The translations under genes and the position numbers were made by a program. Positions 8,553-16,012 of a DNA stretch of 38,714 nucleotides are shown here, in pieces (the stretch's first letter is position 1; each line of letters opens with the position of its first letter). Under the pieces are notes generated by a model that worked only from the letters and a program-made list of their open reading frames with translations, made no database searches and was not told the DNA's origin. The stretch comes from Aestuariivirga sp. (GTDB taxonomy: Bacteria > Pseudomonadota > Alphaproteobacteria > Rhizobiales > Aestuariivirgaceae), in the NCBI GenBank assembly GCA_030680855.1, contig JAUXUN010000031.1, positions 1-38,714 of the forward strand. Direction: 5' to 3'.

Positions 8553-8590
8553 TTACAACTGGAACTCCTGTTCCAGTTGAATAGTTGTAA
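8553..8590. promoter_or_regulatory. Overlapping inverted repeats between regulator gene and L,D-transpeptidase gene
   Basis: A perfect 10-bp inverted repeat with a 4-nt loop (CAACTGGAAC at 8556-8565, GTTCCAGTTG at 8570-8579) overlaps a second perfect pair, TTACAACT (8553-8560) and AGTTGTAA (8583-8590). The two folds share bases 8556-8560, so in RNA they are mutually exclusive. The inner one could be a terminator stem, but no T-run follows. The site could equally be an operator for the gene starting at 8634. Confidence 0.5.
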
Positions 8591-8633
8591 TCTCAAGGTT
8601 AGATTATTGCTCTAGAATCATAGAGGTGCGATT

Positions 8634-10553
8634 TTGGTCCACAAGCTTCTCCTGAAGCTGTCTGTTGCGGTGATTGCTGCGTCCTTTGCCAGCCAAACCG
8701 TGCTGGCCGATACATCAAGGGACGAAAAGCGCAAAGGCTTCTTTGAAAGCCTGTTTGGTACGCCATCGAATAAAAAGAAGCGCAAGACCATCGTGCCGTG
8801 GTGGAAAGAAGACGCTGGCACAACCAGTCTTTATGGCCGTAATAATTATGGGAACGAAGACTACAACGACCCCGAACCAATTCCCGGCAAGGGCATGGGA
8901 AATCTCCCCTATGTTCCGCCCAAGCTCGTTGCGTTGTCGGATCCCTCGTTCTCCAATTTGTTTGCTCCGGATGTCCAGAGCCAGGCCATTCTGGCCGAGC
9001 TCTCTTCGCAAAAGCCGGCAACCCGCGTTGCCAAGGAGCTGCGTCAACCCATTCTTGATCTCTACCGGAATGCAGGCTTCAAGCCCCTTTGGCTGACAGG
9101 CGATGCGCCATCTGAACGGGCGCTGGCCATTCTGGCCTTTGCTTCGAAGGTAAATGAAGATGGCCTCGAACCGCTTGCCTATCTTCCAACAGGCCTCAGT
9201 TCGTTCAGCAACGTCACGGAACAACTCAGTACCGATGCCCTAGACCTGGCGAAATTTGACGTTGCGATGACAGCAGCCGCATTGAAGCTGGTGCGCGAAA
9301 TTTCCGGCGGCCAGTTTGAACCCAACAGCCTGTCGCGCTATAATGACATTTCACCCGAGCGGGTCGATGCCAGTCAGGCCCTCAGGATTTTGGCTTGGAG
9401 CCCTTTTCTTGAGACCTATCTCAATGACCTCTTGCCAAAACATCCGAGCTACGGCCTGATGAAAGCCGAGCTCGCAAAACTGCAGGCGAAAAGACTGAAA
9501 CCTGCATATGAAAAAATTGCCGAAGGTAATCCAGTCGAAGCTGGAAAGTCAGATCGCCGCATATCGCTCGTGCGTGATCGCATGCAGGATATGGGATTTC
9601 TGGACAGCGAAGCGAGTCAAGTCGATCCTGAATTCGCGGACACATTGGACACTGGCCTTTCAGCGGCGCTGAAGAAGTTCCAGAAATCCGTCAAACTCCG
9701 GCAGACCGGCATTCTTGATTTGGCGACCGTCAAGAACCTCAATCGCGATACCAGCCAGCGGGACATCCAGCGCCTCGTTTACAATATGGAACGCATGCGC
9801 TGGCTGCCAAAAAATCTCGGCAAGCGATTTGTCTTCGTAAACCAACCTGCCTATAACGTTCAGGTCATGGACCGCGGCAATGAGGTTTGGCGCAGCAAAG
9901 TGATTGTCGGCAAGCCCTTGAACCAGACCTACGCGTTTCACGATGAAATGGAAACCGTGGTGTTCAACCCCTCTTGGGGCGTGCCGCAGTCCATCATCGT
10001 CAATGAATACCTGGGCAAACTGCGCCGTGACCCCAGCTATCTTGATCGCCAGGGCTTCAAGGTCATCGCGCCAAATGGCAAAGTTGTTAGCTCAAGCTCC
10101 ATCAATTGGGCAGCCTATGGCAGCCGGCCCCCCTTCGGTGTGCAGCAACCGCCGGGAAAAGGAAACGCGCTGGGCGAACTGAAATTCCTGTTCCCCAACA
10201 GCCATGATATTTACATGCACGACACGCCGACAAAGAACCTCTTTGCCGAATCGACCCGCACCTTCAGTCATGGCTGCATCCGCGTTGAAAATCCCCGTGA
10301 ATTTGCGGAAGTTATTCTGGGTTGGGACCGCAAGAAAATCGACCGGGAAACCGATAGCCGCAAGAGCCAGTCGGTTGTCCTCAGCCAGAAAATTCCGGTT
10401 CACATTACCTATTTCACGGCGTGGCCTGATTCTACGGGAAAAATGAACTATTTCAACGATGTATATGAGCGTGACGAAGCCATGGAAAAGGCTTTGGCGG
10501 TGCTGGCTTCTGCCCGCGAGGCCAATTCAACCCAGAAACTCGTGCAAAACTGA
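8634..10553 (+). CDS. L,D-transpeptidase (YkuD domain) with peptidoglycan-binding region
   Basis: A 639-residue periplasmic enzyme of the YcbB/LdtD type, which forms 3-3 peptidoglycan cross-links or attaches proteins to the wall. It starts at a TTG with an AGAGG site 7 nt upstream; no in-frame ATG fits the signal peptide (MVHKLLLKLSVAVIAASFASQTVLA). In order it has a scaffold region (about 120-300), a peptidoglycan-binding-like repeat (about 330-385, ALKKFQKSVKLRQTGILD) and the YkuD domain with the catalytic motif SHGCIRV (Cys at about residue 548). The mature N-terminus is basic (KRKGFF, KKKRK). The next gene is another wall-linked protein. Confidence 0.93.
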   Translation: MVHKLLLKLSVAVIAASFASQTVLADTSRDEKRKGFFESLFGTPSNKKKRKTIVPWWKEDAGTTSLYGRNNYGNEDYNDPEPIPGKGMGNLPYVPPKLVALSDPSFSNLFAPDVQSQAILAELSSQKPATRVAKELRQPILDLYRNAGFKPLWLTGDAPSERALAILAFASKVNEDGLEPLAYLPTGLSSFSNVTEQLSTDALDLAKFDVAMTAAALKLVREISGGQFEPNSLSRYNDISPERVDASQALRILAWSPFLETYLNDLLPKHPSYGLMKAELAKLQAKRLKPAYEKIAEGNPVEAGKSDRRISLVRDRMQDMGFLDSEASQVDPEFADTLDTGLSAALKKFQKSVKLRQTGILDLATVKNLNRDTSQRDIQRLVYNMERMRWLPKNLGKRFVFVNQPAYNVQVMDRGNEVWRSKVIVGKPLNQTYAFHDEMETVVFNPSWGVPQSIIVNEYLGKLRRDPSYLDRQGFKVIAPNGKVVSSSSINWAAYGSRPPFGVQQPPGKGNALGELKFLFPNSHDIYMHDTPTKNLFAESTRTFSHGCIRVENPREFAEVILGWDRKKIDRETDSRKSQSVVLSQKIPVHITYFTAWPDSTGKMNYFNDVYERDEAMEKALAVLASAREANSTQKLVQN

Positions 10554-10804
10554 ACATTTTTGGCAATTTTGCGCCTAAATGTGTTCTCTTAAGTGCCTGT
10601 TAATTATAATATTTCATTCTAATTGTAAGCAATGGATGCCACAGGGCAGCCATATTCTTGTCTGAAGTCTTATTTGGGTGTAAGTCGTCTTTAGGTGACG
10701 AACGCTTGGACGGGGAAACTGTAAGGGGTACCGGGGGCCTTCTGCCTGGTGTGTGTTTGCGTATGGTAGTGGGTTCGCGGGACTGTGGAAATCGTCAAAC
10801 ATTG

Positions 10805-12187
10805 ATGAAGCGTGTCAAAAAACTCTTGGCATCAGCCGCCATCGTTGCAGCGTTGTCTGCCGCGGCGGTGTGGAGTCTTGAGACACCGACGATCGCTGGC
10901 GGAGAAACCCGCACACTTTCCCTGTATCAGGTTCATACCAAGGAAAGCATCACCGTCACCTACATGGTGAAAGGCCGTTACGTTCCATCGGCCATGAAGA
11001 AGATCAACTACCTGATGCGCGATTGGCGCCGCAACGAAGTGCTTGCGATCGATCCCAAAACGGTCAACTTGATGTGGGAGCTGCACGCCGATCTCGGTTC
11101 ACGCGCACCCATTCACATCATCAGCGGCTATCGTTCCCCCAAGACCAATGCCTTCCTCAAGCGGGTTGGCCGCAACGTGGCCAAGAAAAGTCAGCACATG
11201 GTGGGCCGCGCCATTGATCTTTACTTCCCGGACGTTGCCACAAAAAAGATTCGCAATAGCGCGCTCGTCCGGAAAGTTGGCGGTGTCGGTTATTATCGCA
11301 GCTCCGGCGGACCGACCGGCTTTGTTCACATTGATTCTGGCAATGTCCGCCATTGGGGTCCTGCCATCGGAAAAACCGAAATGGCGCAAATATTCCGCGA
11401 CGAACGCAAGACCCTCGGCGCCAGGCTTAACCGCAAGGATTCAGTCGCAATTACTTCCGCCGAAGCAGAAGCAGCAGCTCTCGAATCCGCCTACGAAGGT
11501 ATTGATGAAGATCTGGCGGCAATGAGCGAAGAGGCGAGCAAGACGCCGCCCGCAGCCAAGCCCGCTTTGGTTGTTCCAAAGGAAATCGTTCAAGGCTATC
11601 CTGTTCCAAAGCCGCGGCCCAAGCCCATTGAAGTCCTGATGATGGCCGCCGCAAACATGGTGATTGAGCCTGCTTCCGCTCCGCCCGAAAACCGGACCGT
11701 CAAGTCCAAACCTTCCATCGTGGCTGACAGTCTTGGCGTGGTTGAGGCCGCCGAAACGATGAGCGATGAAACAGCTCTCGCCCAAATGTCGAATGCCGAC
11801 GCAAAAGGCAGCTTTGCCGAAGCAATCCGCAATGGCACGGCCCAGGATGCGCCGCTGATCAAGCCTATGATGGCGTCTCTCAGCAGCTCGGACATCAACT
11901 GGTGGCCGGAGGAACTGCTCTTCAATCCGTCGCAAACCATTCGCCAGAACGGCGCACCGCAGGATTTTACGACGAATGAAATCTCTCTCGTTCCTAACGC
12001 CTTCGCGCAGCCGGTTATGCGGACAAACACCACACTGAATGCGCAAGCCGGCATGGCCCAATCGCCATTGACCTCCGGCAAGAGCGACATGCTCGTAGTT
12101 GAGCGCGCTGGCAAAGGCAGCCTGCCGTCAACGCTCTCCACGCTCCTGCAAGGCTTCGAGAAGCTCGGTCAGCTCGAAACCGATTGA
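10805..12187 (+). CDS. DUF882 / M15-type peptidase domain protein, exported
   Basis: A 460-residue protein with an N-terminal signal sequence (MKRVKKLLASAAIVAALSAAAVWSL). The DUF882 domain (about 35-195) is related to the M15 zinc D,D-carboxypeptidase fold (YcbK-like): IISGYRSPKTNAFL, then SQHMVGRAIDLYFP with the His and Asp ligands, and GFVHIDSGNVRHWG with a third His. The long C-terminal part (about 200-460) is rich in Ala, Pro and Ser and has no recognised domain. I chose the ATG at 10805 over an in-frame start at 10658, because it begins the signal peptide. It follows the L,D-transpeptidase by about 250 bp, and a TATAAT hexamer at 10605-10610 may belong to its promoter. The role is probably cell-wall remodelling. 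Confidence 0.88.
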   Translation: MKRVKKLLASAAIVAALSAAAVWSLETPTIAGGETRTLSLYQVHTKESITVTYMVKGRYVPSAMKKINYLMRDWRRNEVLAIDPKTVNLMWELHADLGSRAPIHIISGYRSPKTNAFLKRVGRNVAKKSQHMVGRAIDLYFPDVATKKIRNSALVRKVGGVGYYRSSGGPTGFVHIDSGNVRHWGPAIGKTEMAQIFRDERKTLGARLNRKDSVAITSAEAEAAALESAYEGIDEDLAAMSEEASKTPPAAKPALVVPKEIVQGYPVPKPRPKPIEVLMMAAANMVIEPASAPPENRTVKSKPSIVADSLGVVEAAETMSDETALAQMSNADAKGSFAEAIRNGTAQDAPLIKPMMASLSSSDINWWPEELLFNPSQTIRQNGAPQDFTTNEISLVPNAFAQPVMRTNTTLNAQAGMAQSPLTSGKSDMLVVERAGKGSLPSTLSTLLQGFEKLGQLETD

Positions 12188-12215
12188 TCCCCGGGATGCT
12201 TTGGCAAGGAAAGTC

Positions 12216-12235
12216 GAAGCGGCCTATGCCGCTTC
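12216..12235. terminator. Possible convergent-gene hairpin containing the gapR stop codon
   Basis: GAAGCGGC (12216-12223) and GCCGCTTC (12228-12235) form a perfect 8-bp stem around a 4-nt loop. The gapR stop codon (12224-12226 on the minus strand) falls in the loop, and the stop of the DUF882 gene lies 28 bp before the stem. A pyrimidine-rich TTCTGCTTC stretch follows on the plus strand. It could serve the plus-strand gene as a weak terminator. Confidence 0.35.
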
Positions 12236-12493
12236 TTCTGCTTCGCCGGGAAGCATGCCAAGGGCCTGCAGGTAGAGATCGAGCATCGCCTCTTCTTCTT
12301 CACGCTCGTTGGCATCTTTCTTGCGCAGTGAAATCACCTTGCGCAGGACTTTCGTATCAAAGCCGTTGCCCTTCGCCTCAGCGTAAACTTCCTTGATGTC
12401 GGCGGCGATGGTCTTCTTCTCCTCCTCAAGGCGCTCAATGCGCTCGACAATGCTTTTCAATTGTCCCTGGGCAAAACTGGATTTGTTGTTCAC
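12224..12493 (-). CDS. gapR: GapR family DNA-binding protein (DUF2312/UPF0335)
   Basis: An 89-residue, mostly helical and coiled-coil protein with the family core [41 protein letters not shown] and [16 protein letters not shown]. GapR in Caulobacter is an essential nucleoid-associated protein that clamps overtwisted DNA and stimulates topoisomerases ahead of replication and transcription. I chose a GTG start at 12493, because a GGAGG site lies at 12502-12506 with an 8-nt gap. The alternative TTG at 12508 would overlap that site, and 89 residues matches the Caulobacter length. The family is firm; the name rests on family membership. Confidence 0.9.
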   Translation of the reverse strand: MNNKSSFAQGQLKSIVERIERLEEEKKTIAADIKEVYAEAKGNGFDTKVLRKVISLRKKDANEREEEEAMLDLYLQALGMLPGEAEEAA

Positions 12494-12513
12494 GTCTGGA
12501 GCCTCCAAAAAAT

Positions 12514-12813
12514 CTAATGCTTTTCACGTTTATCAAAAGCCGCCTTCTGCGCCTCGCCGGCGTCTTTCTGGAAGCGCGCCTTCCATTCCTCCTGCGGCAT
12601 GCCGTAGACCATGGTTCTGGCCTCCTCGCGGGCAACCTCTAGGCCCCGCTCCTTTGCCGCGTCCTCAAACCAGTTTGACAGGCAGTTCCGGCAAAAGCCC
12701 GCAAGGTTCATCATGTCAATGTTCTGCACATCGCTGCGCTTGCGCAAATGCTCCAGAAGCCTGCGGAAAACCGCGGCTTCCAGCTCCATTTGGGTCTTTT
12801 CATCGTGTTTCAT
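12514..12813 (-). CDS. DUF1244 domain protein
   Basis: A 99-residue cytoplasmic protein of the DUF1244 family, found widely in alpha- and gammaproteobacteria and of unknown function. It shows the family pattern [34 protein letters not shown] and, later, [14 protein letters not shown]. The CRNC pair might bind a metal or be redox active, but that is a guess from the residues only. It lies 20 bp upstream of the gapR start on the same strand, so the two are probably co-transcribed. Confidence 0.88.
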   Translation of the reverse strand: MKHDEKTQMELEAAVFRRLLEHLRKRSDVQNIDMMNLAGFCRNCLSNWFEDAAKERGLEVAREEARTMVYGMPQEEWKARFQKDAGEAQKAAFDKREKH

Positions 12814-12887
12814 ATCAGTCCCGGAGGCCCTTCATAATGGCTAATTCGAACCTTACCAGTGGCACGGGCAATTCATCCACACCTCAT

Positions 12888-12917
12888 TTGGAAAACCTTG
12901 GAAGTTCATGCTATAGG
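12888..12917 (+). promoter_or_regulatory. Possible promoter for the DUF1036 gene
   Basis: TTGGAA (12888-12893) and TATAGG (12912-12917) stand 18 bp apart, about 60 bp before the ATG at 12980. Each hexamer has four or five matches to the vegetative consensus. It is a guess from sequence only. Confidence 0.25.
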
Positions 12918-12979
12918 CTGCAAAATGGGCGTAAGGCCAATTCTTTGCCAAACTTGCCCGCCGGATTAAAAGGAATGTC

Positions 12980-13447
12980 ATGAGCGATTCGAGATTTTTG
13001 CTGGGCGGCCAAAAAATGGTTCGGGCGTTCACCTTGGGAGCAAGTGCCCTGGTGCTGCTCGGATTTGCCGGAACCACCCCGGCCCGCGCTGACCTCAAGC
13101 TGTGCAACAATACCGCAAGCCGCGTGGGCGTGGCCATCGGCTACAAGGACCGTGAGGGCTGGGCCAGCGAAGGCTGGTGGACCGCCGAACCGCAGAAATG
13201 CCTGACCCTGCTGAAGGGTACCCTGATTGCCCGCTACTATTATGTCTATGCCGTGGATTACGACAAGGGCGGCTCCTGGGGCGGCAAGGCAATGATGTGC
13301 ATCCGAGACAAGATTTTCACCATTCGCGGCATCGATAGCTGCACCGAGCGCGGCTACCAGAAAACCGGCTTCTTCGAGGTCGATACGTCCGAAGAAGCTG
13401 ACTGGACAATTTCCTTGTCTGGCGAAAAGACCAGCCAGGGACAATAA
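12980..13447 (+). CDS. DUF1036 domain protein, exported
   Basis: A 155-residue protein with an N-terminal export signal (MVRAFTLGASALVLLGFAGTTPARA after a short lead) and a DUF1036 domain over nearly all of the mature part: LKLCNNTASRVGVAIGYKD, GWWTAEPQKCLTLLKG, YYYVYAVDYDKGG and a C-terminal CIRDKIFTI. The cysteines are probably paired in the periplasm. The function of the family is unknown. AAGGA lies 5 nt before the ATG. A 48-codon frame with a GGAGG site upstream (12837-12983) ends in an ATGA overlap with this start. Pyruvate kinase follows after 6 bp and is probably co-transcribed. Confidence 0.87.
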   Translation: MSDSRFLLGGQKMVRAFTLGASALVLLGFAGTTPARADLKLCNNTASRVGVAIGYKDREGWASEGWWTAEPQKCLTLLKGTLIARYYYVYAVDYDKGGSWGGKAMMCIRDKIFTIRGIDSCTERGYQKTGFFEVDTSEEADWTISLSGEKTSQGQ

Positions 13448-13453
13448 TTTCAC

Positions 13454-14890
13454 GTGCGCAGAAACCGTAAAGTAAAAATCCTCGCAACCCTCGGGCCTGC
13501 CTCGTCGAGCCCGGAAATGATCGAAAAGCTTTTTGTGGCGGGCGTCGATGTCTTCCGCATCAACATGAGCCACACCACCCATGCCCTGCTCAAGGAGTTG
13601 CATGGCCACATTCGCAACATTGAAAGCAAGGTGAACCGGCCCATCGGAATCCTCGCTGACTTGCAGGGGCCGAAGATCCGCATTGGCACCTTCAAGGACA
13701 AGGAAGTGCAGATCAAGGCGGGCGACAAATTCATCTTTGATACGGACACAAAACCAGGCGACAGCAAACGCGTTCACCTGCCGCACCCTGAAATTTTTGC
13801 CTCCGTCAAAGTCGGTGATTTTCTTCTGCTGAATGATGGCAGGCTGCGGGTGGAAATCACTGGCGTCACGGCCAGCCGAATTGAGGCTACCATTATTTTC
13901 GGCGGCACCCTTTCAAACCGCAAGGGCGTGAACCTTCCCAATACGCTTCTGCCGATCCCGGCCCTCACCGAAAAGGACCGCGCCGATCTCGAAGCCGCCG
14001 CCAGCATCGGCGTGGATTGGATTGCGCTGTCCTTCGTGCAGCGTCCTGAAGACGTGTCGGAAGCCCGGGAACTCATCGCCGGCCGCGCCGGGGTGATGGC
14101 AAAAATTGAAAAGCCCTCGGCCCTTCTCTGCCTTGAGGACATCCTGAAAGTGTCCGATGGCATCATGGTGGCCCGTGGCGATTTGGGTGTTGAGCTTCCC
14201 CTGGAAACTGTGCCGGCCCGCCAAAAGCAATTGACGCGCGCCGCACGCAGGGCCGGAAAACCCGTTGTCGTGGCAACCCAGATGCTGGAATCCATGATCG
14301 TCGAGCCGGTGCCGACGCGCGCCGAAGTTTCCGATGTGGCCACCGCAGTATACGAAGGCGCCGATGCCATCATGCTGTCGGCTGAAAGTGCCGCCGGTGC
14401 CTGGCCTGAAAAGGCCGTGGCCACCATGGACAAGATTGCCCTGTCGGCGGAAGGCGACAGCTTCTATCGCGGCATCATGAACGCCCAGCGCAACGACCCG
14501 CATCCAACTACTGCCGATGCCATTTCTACGGCAGCCCGTTCAATTTCCGAGACCCTCGCAGTGGCGGCCATTGTCAGCTACACGGAGTCAGGTTCAACCG
14601 CCATGCGCGTGGCGCGTGAACGGCCCAATGTGCCGATCATCACCTTGACGCCAATTCCGGCAACCGCCAGAAGGCTTGCCCTTGCCTGGGGCCAGCATTG
14701 CGTGCTCACCCCAAACGCCAATGACCTCGAACACATGATTGAGACCGCCTGCCAGTTCGCCTCATCCGAAGGCTTTGCCGAAGAAGGCCAGCGCATCATC
14801 ATCACTGTCGGTGTGCCGCTGGGCTCCCCGGGCTCAACGAACATGCTGCGCATCGCCCAGGTGGGGAAATGGAAACCGCCTGAGGCTTAA
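13454..14890 (+). CDS. pyk: Pyruvate kinase
   Basis: A 478-residue pyruvate kinase, which makes pyruvate and ATP from phosphoenolpyruvate and ADP in the last step of glycolysis. Visible parts are the N-terminal KILATLGPASSSPEMI, the substrate-binding RINMSHTTH, ADLQGPKIRIGTF, the active-site MAKIEKPSALL and MVARGDLGVELPLE, VATQMLESMI and the C-terminal allosteric domain (from about 350). The start is GTG at 13454, six bases after the DUF1036 stop, so translation is probably coupled. The 3' end overlaps the convergent TPR gene by 4 bp. Confidence 0.97.
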   Translation: MRRNRKVKILATLGPASSSPEMIEKLFVAGVDVFRINMSHTTHALLKELHGHIRNIESKVNRPIGILADLQGPKIRIGTFKDKEVQIKAGDKFIFDTDTKPGDSKRVHLPHPEIFASVKVGDFLLLNDGRLRVEITGVTASRIEATIIFGGTLSNRKGVNLPNTLLPIPALTEKDRADLEAAASIGVDWIALSFVQRPEDVSEARELIAGRAGVMAKIEKPSALLCLEDILKVSDGIMVARGDLGVELPLETVPARQKQLTRAARRAGKPVVVATQMLESMIVEPVPTRAEVSDVATAVYEGADAIMLSAESAAGAWPEKAVATMDKIALSAEGDSFYRGIMNAQRNDPHPTTADAISTAARSISETLAVAAIVSYTESGSTAMRVARERPNVPIITLTPIPATARRLALAWGQHCVLTPNANDLEHMIETACQFASSEGFAEEGQRIIITVGVPLGSPGSTNMLRIAQVGKWKPPEA

Positions 14891-15483
14891 ATATCCCGCT
14901 CGCGCTTGGACAATTCCTGAACCGCGTTCTTGACCCCAGTCATGCTGGGATTCATGCTCAGCGCTTCCCGGTAGGCGTTGAGCGCCGCAGTCCAGTTTTT
15001 CTGCTGATGATAGATCATCCCCCGGCCCGCCAGCGCCCCGAAGTGCCGCGGTTCGAGGTCAAGCACCTTGTCAATATCACGCAGCGAGGCATCATAGTTG
15101 CCGAGCGCGAAGTGCAGCGTGGCGCGCTTGTTCCAGGCTTCCGCGTAAGTTGGATAAGAGACAACGACACGGTCCAGAATTTCCAGCGATGCGGTGTTTT
15201 CCGAGGCGCCCATGGCAACAACCGCCTGACCCAGCAGAACCTCGGCGGTGGGTGAATCAAACCGCGACCAAAGTTCCCATATTTTTTGCTCCACGGCCTT
15301 TGCCGCCTGCTCGCCTGAGGCCTTATGAAGGCTGGCAAAAAGCCTGTCGAGAGCCACTTCGCGCGTTTCCTGCGCGGTGAGTTTTTGGGCGGGAACAGAG
15401 CTGTCAGCGCTGCCTTGCGCCAGGCCGGGAGCCACGAAAATTACCAATCCCAGTGCCATGACCAGTATGCGTGAATGTCTCAT
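14887..15483 (-). CDS. TPR repeat protein, exported
   Basis: A 198-residue protein with a signal peptide (MRHSRILVMALGLVIFVAPGLAQGSA) and at least two or three tetratricopeptide repeats in its second half (about 95-185; AWNKRATLHFALGNYDASLRDIDKVLDLEPRH, then ALAGRGMIYHQQKNWTAALNAYREALSMNP). TPR proteins act as adaptors; the partner is unknown and the likely location is the periplasm. There is no Shine-Dalgarno site before the ATG, and a TATACT hexamer lies only 7 nt upstream, so the message may be leaderless or nearly so. Confidence 0.87.
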   Translation of the reverse strand: MRHSRILVMALGLVIFVAPGLAQGSADSSVPAQKLTAQETREVALDRLFASLHKASGEQAAKAVEQKIWELWSRFDSPTAEVLLGQAVVAMGASENTASLEILDRVVVSYPTYAEAWNKRATLHFALGNYDASLRDIDKVLDLEPRHFGALAGRGMIYHQQKNWTAALNAYREALSMNPSMTGVKNAVQELSKRERDI

Positions 15484-15490
15484 GGTGTGT

Positions 15491-15519
15491 AGTATAGCGC
15501 AGAAACCGGGCCATTAAAA
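15491..15519 (-). promoter_or_regulatory. Candidate promoter of the TPR gene
   Basis: On the minus strand TATACT (15496-15491) stands 17 bp from TTTTAA (15519-15514). The -10 hexamer ends 7 nt before the ATG at 15483, so transcription should begin at or just before the start codon. The -10 is good and the -35 poor. Confidence 0.35.
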
Positions 15520-15575
15520 CGCCAACCGCGCCCGAATGAACGGCCGCGGCTTCAAATCTTCGTCAATAGAAGGAT

Positions 15576-15701
15576 TTAGCCCTGGCGCGCCTTGAAGCGC
15601 GGGTTGGTCTTGTTGATGATGTAAACCCGGCCCTTGCGGCGCACCAGCTTGTTGTCGCGGTGGCGCTTGATCAGGGACTTGAGAGAATTGCGAACTTTCA
15701 T
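15576..15701 (-). CDS. rpmJ: 50S ribosomal protein L36
   Basis: A 41-residue ribosomal protein L36, beginning [10 protein letters not shown] and ending in NPRFKARQG. It lacks the four zinc ligands of the C+ form; the positions hold other residues, as in the C-minus type usual in alphaproteobacteria. Basic residues run throughout, as expected for an rRNA-binding protein of the large subunit. An AGGTGAAG site precedes the ATG. It stands alone here, away from the main ribosomal operons, which is normal for this form. Confidence 0.95.
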   Translation of the reverse strand: MKVRNSLKSLIKRHRDNKLVRRKGRVYIINKTNPRFKARQG

Positions 15702-15793
15702 AACTTCACCTAATAAGGGGCGTATCCCCGGAATTTGGGCGGACCATAGTGATGGTGCCCCGGCCTGTCAACTCAAACGCCAAAGCCCTGAAA

Positions 15794-16012
15794 ATGAAGC
15801 AAATTACCGTTGGAATGCTGCTCACCTATGGCGGATTGGCCTTTGGCGCGGGGCTGGTTGGCGTTATGGCCTGGCTTGAAAAGCGGCCACGTAAATCCCT
15901 CAATCCAAGAATGGTGCCTACCACGCCGCTCATGTTTCTCGGGGCATTCATCTGTCTTGTGGCGGTGGTTCACATCGTCAACACCTTCGGAATTCATACC
16001 GGACGACGTTAG
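15794..16012 (+). CDS. Small conserved-looking membrane protein, two helices
   Basis: A 72-residue protein with two hydrophobic segments (about 4-24, ITVGMLLTYGGLAFGAGLVGV, and about 46-63, PLMFLGAFICLVAVVHIV). Between them is a basic loop (EKRPRKSLNPR), so both ends probably face the same side of the membrane with the loop in the cytoplasm. I do not recognise the family. The ATG at 15794 begins directly before the first helix; an in-frame start at 15749 would add 15 unremarkable residues. The stop overlaps the stop of the convergent acyl-CoA ligase gene by 3 bp. Confidence 0.65.
   Translation: MKQITVGMLLTYGGLAFGAGLVGVMAWLEKRPRKSLNPRMVPTTPLMFLGAFICLVAVVHIVNTFGIHTGRR

Noticed and set aside
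10555-10575. TGGCAATTTTGC resembling a sigma-54 promoter after the L,D-transpeptidase gene
   Set aside because: The distance between the GG and GC elements is three bases too short for a -24/-12 promoter.
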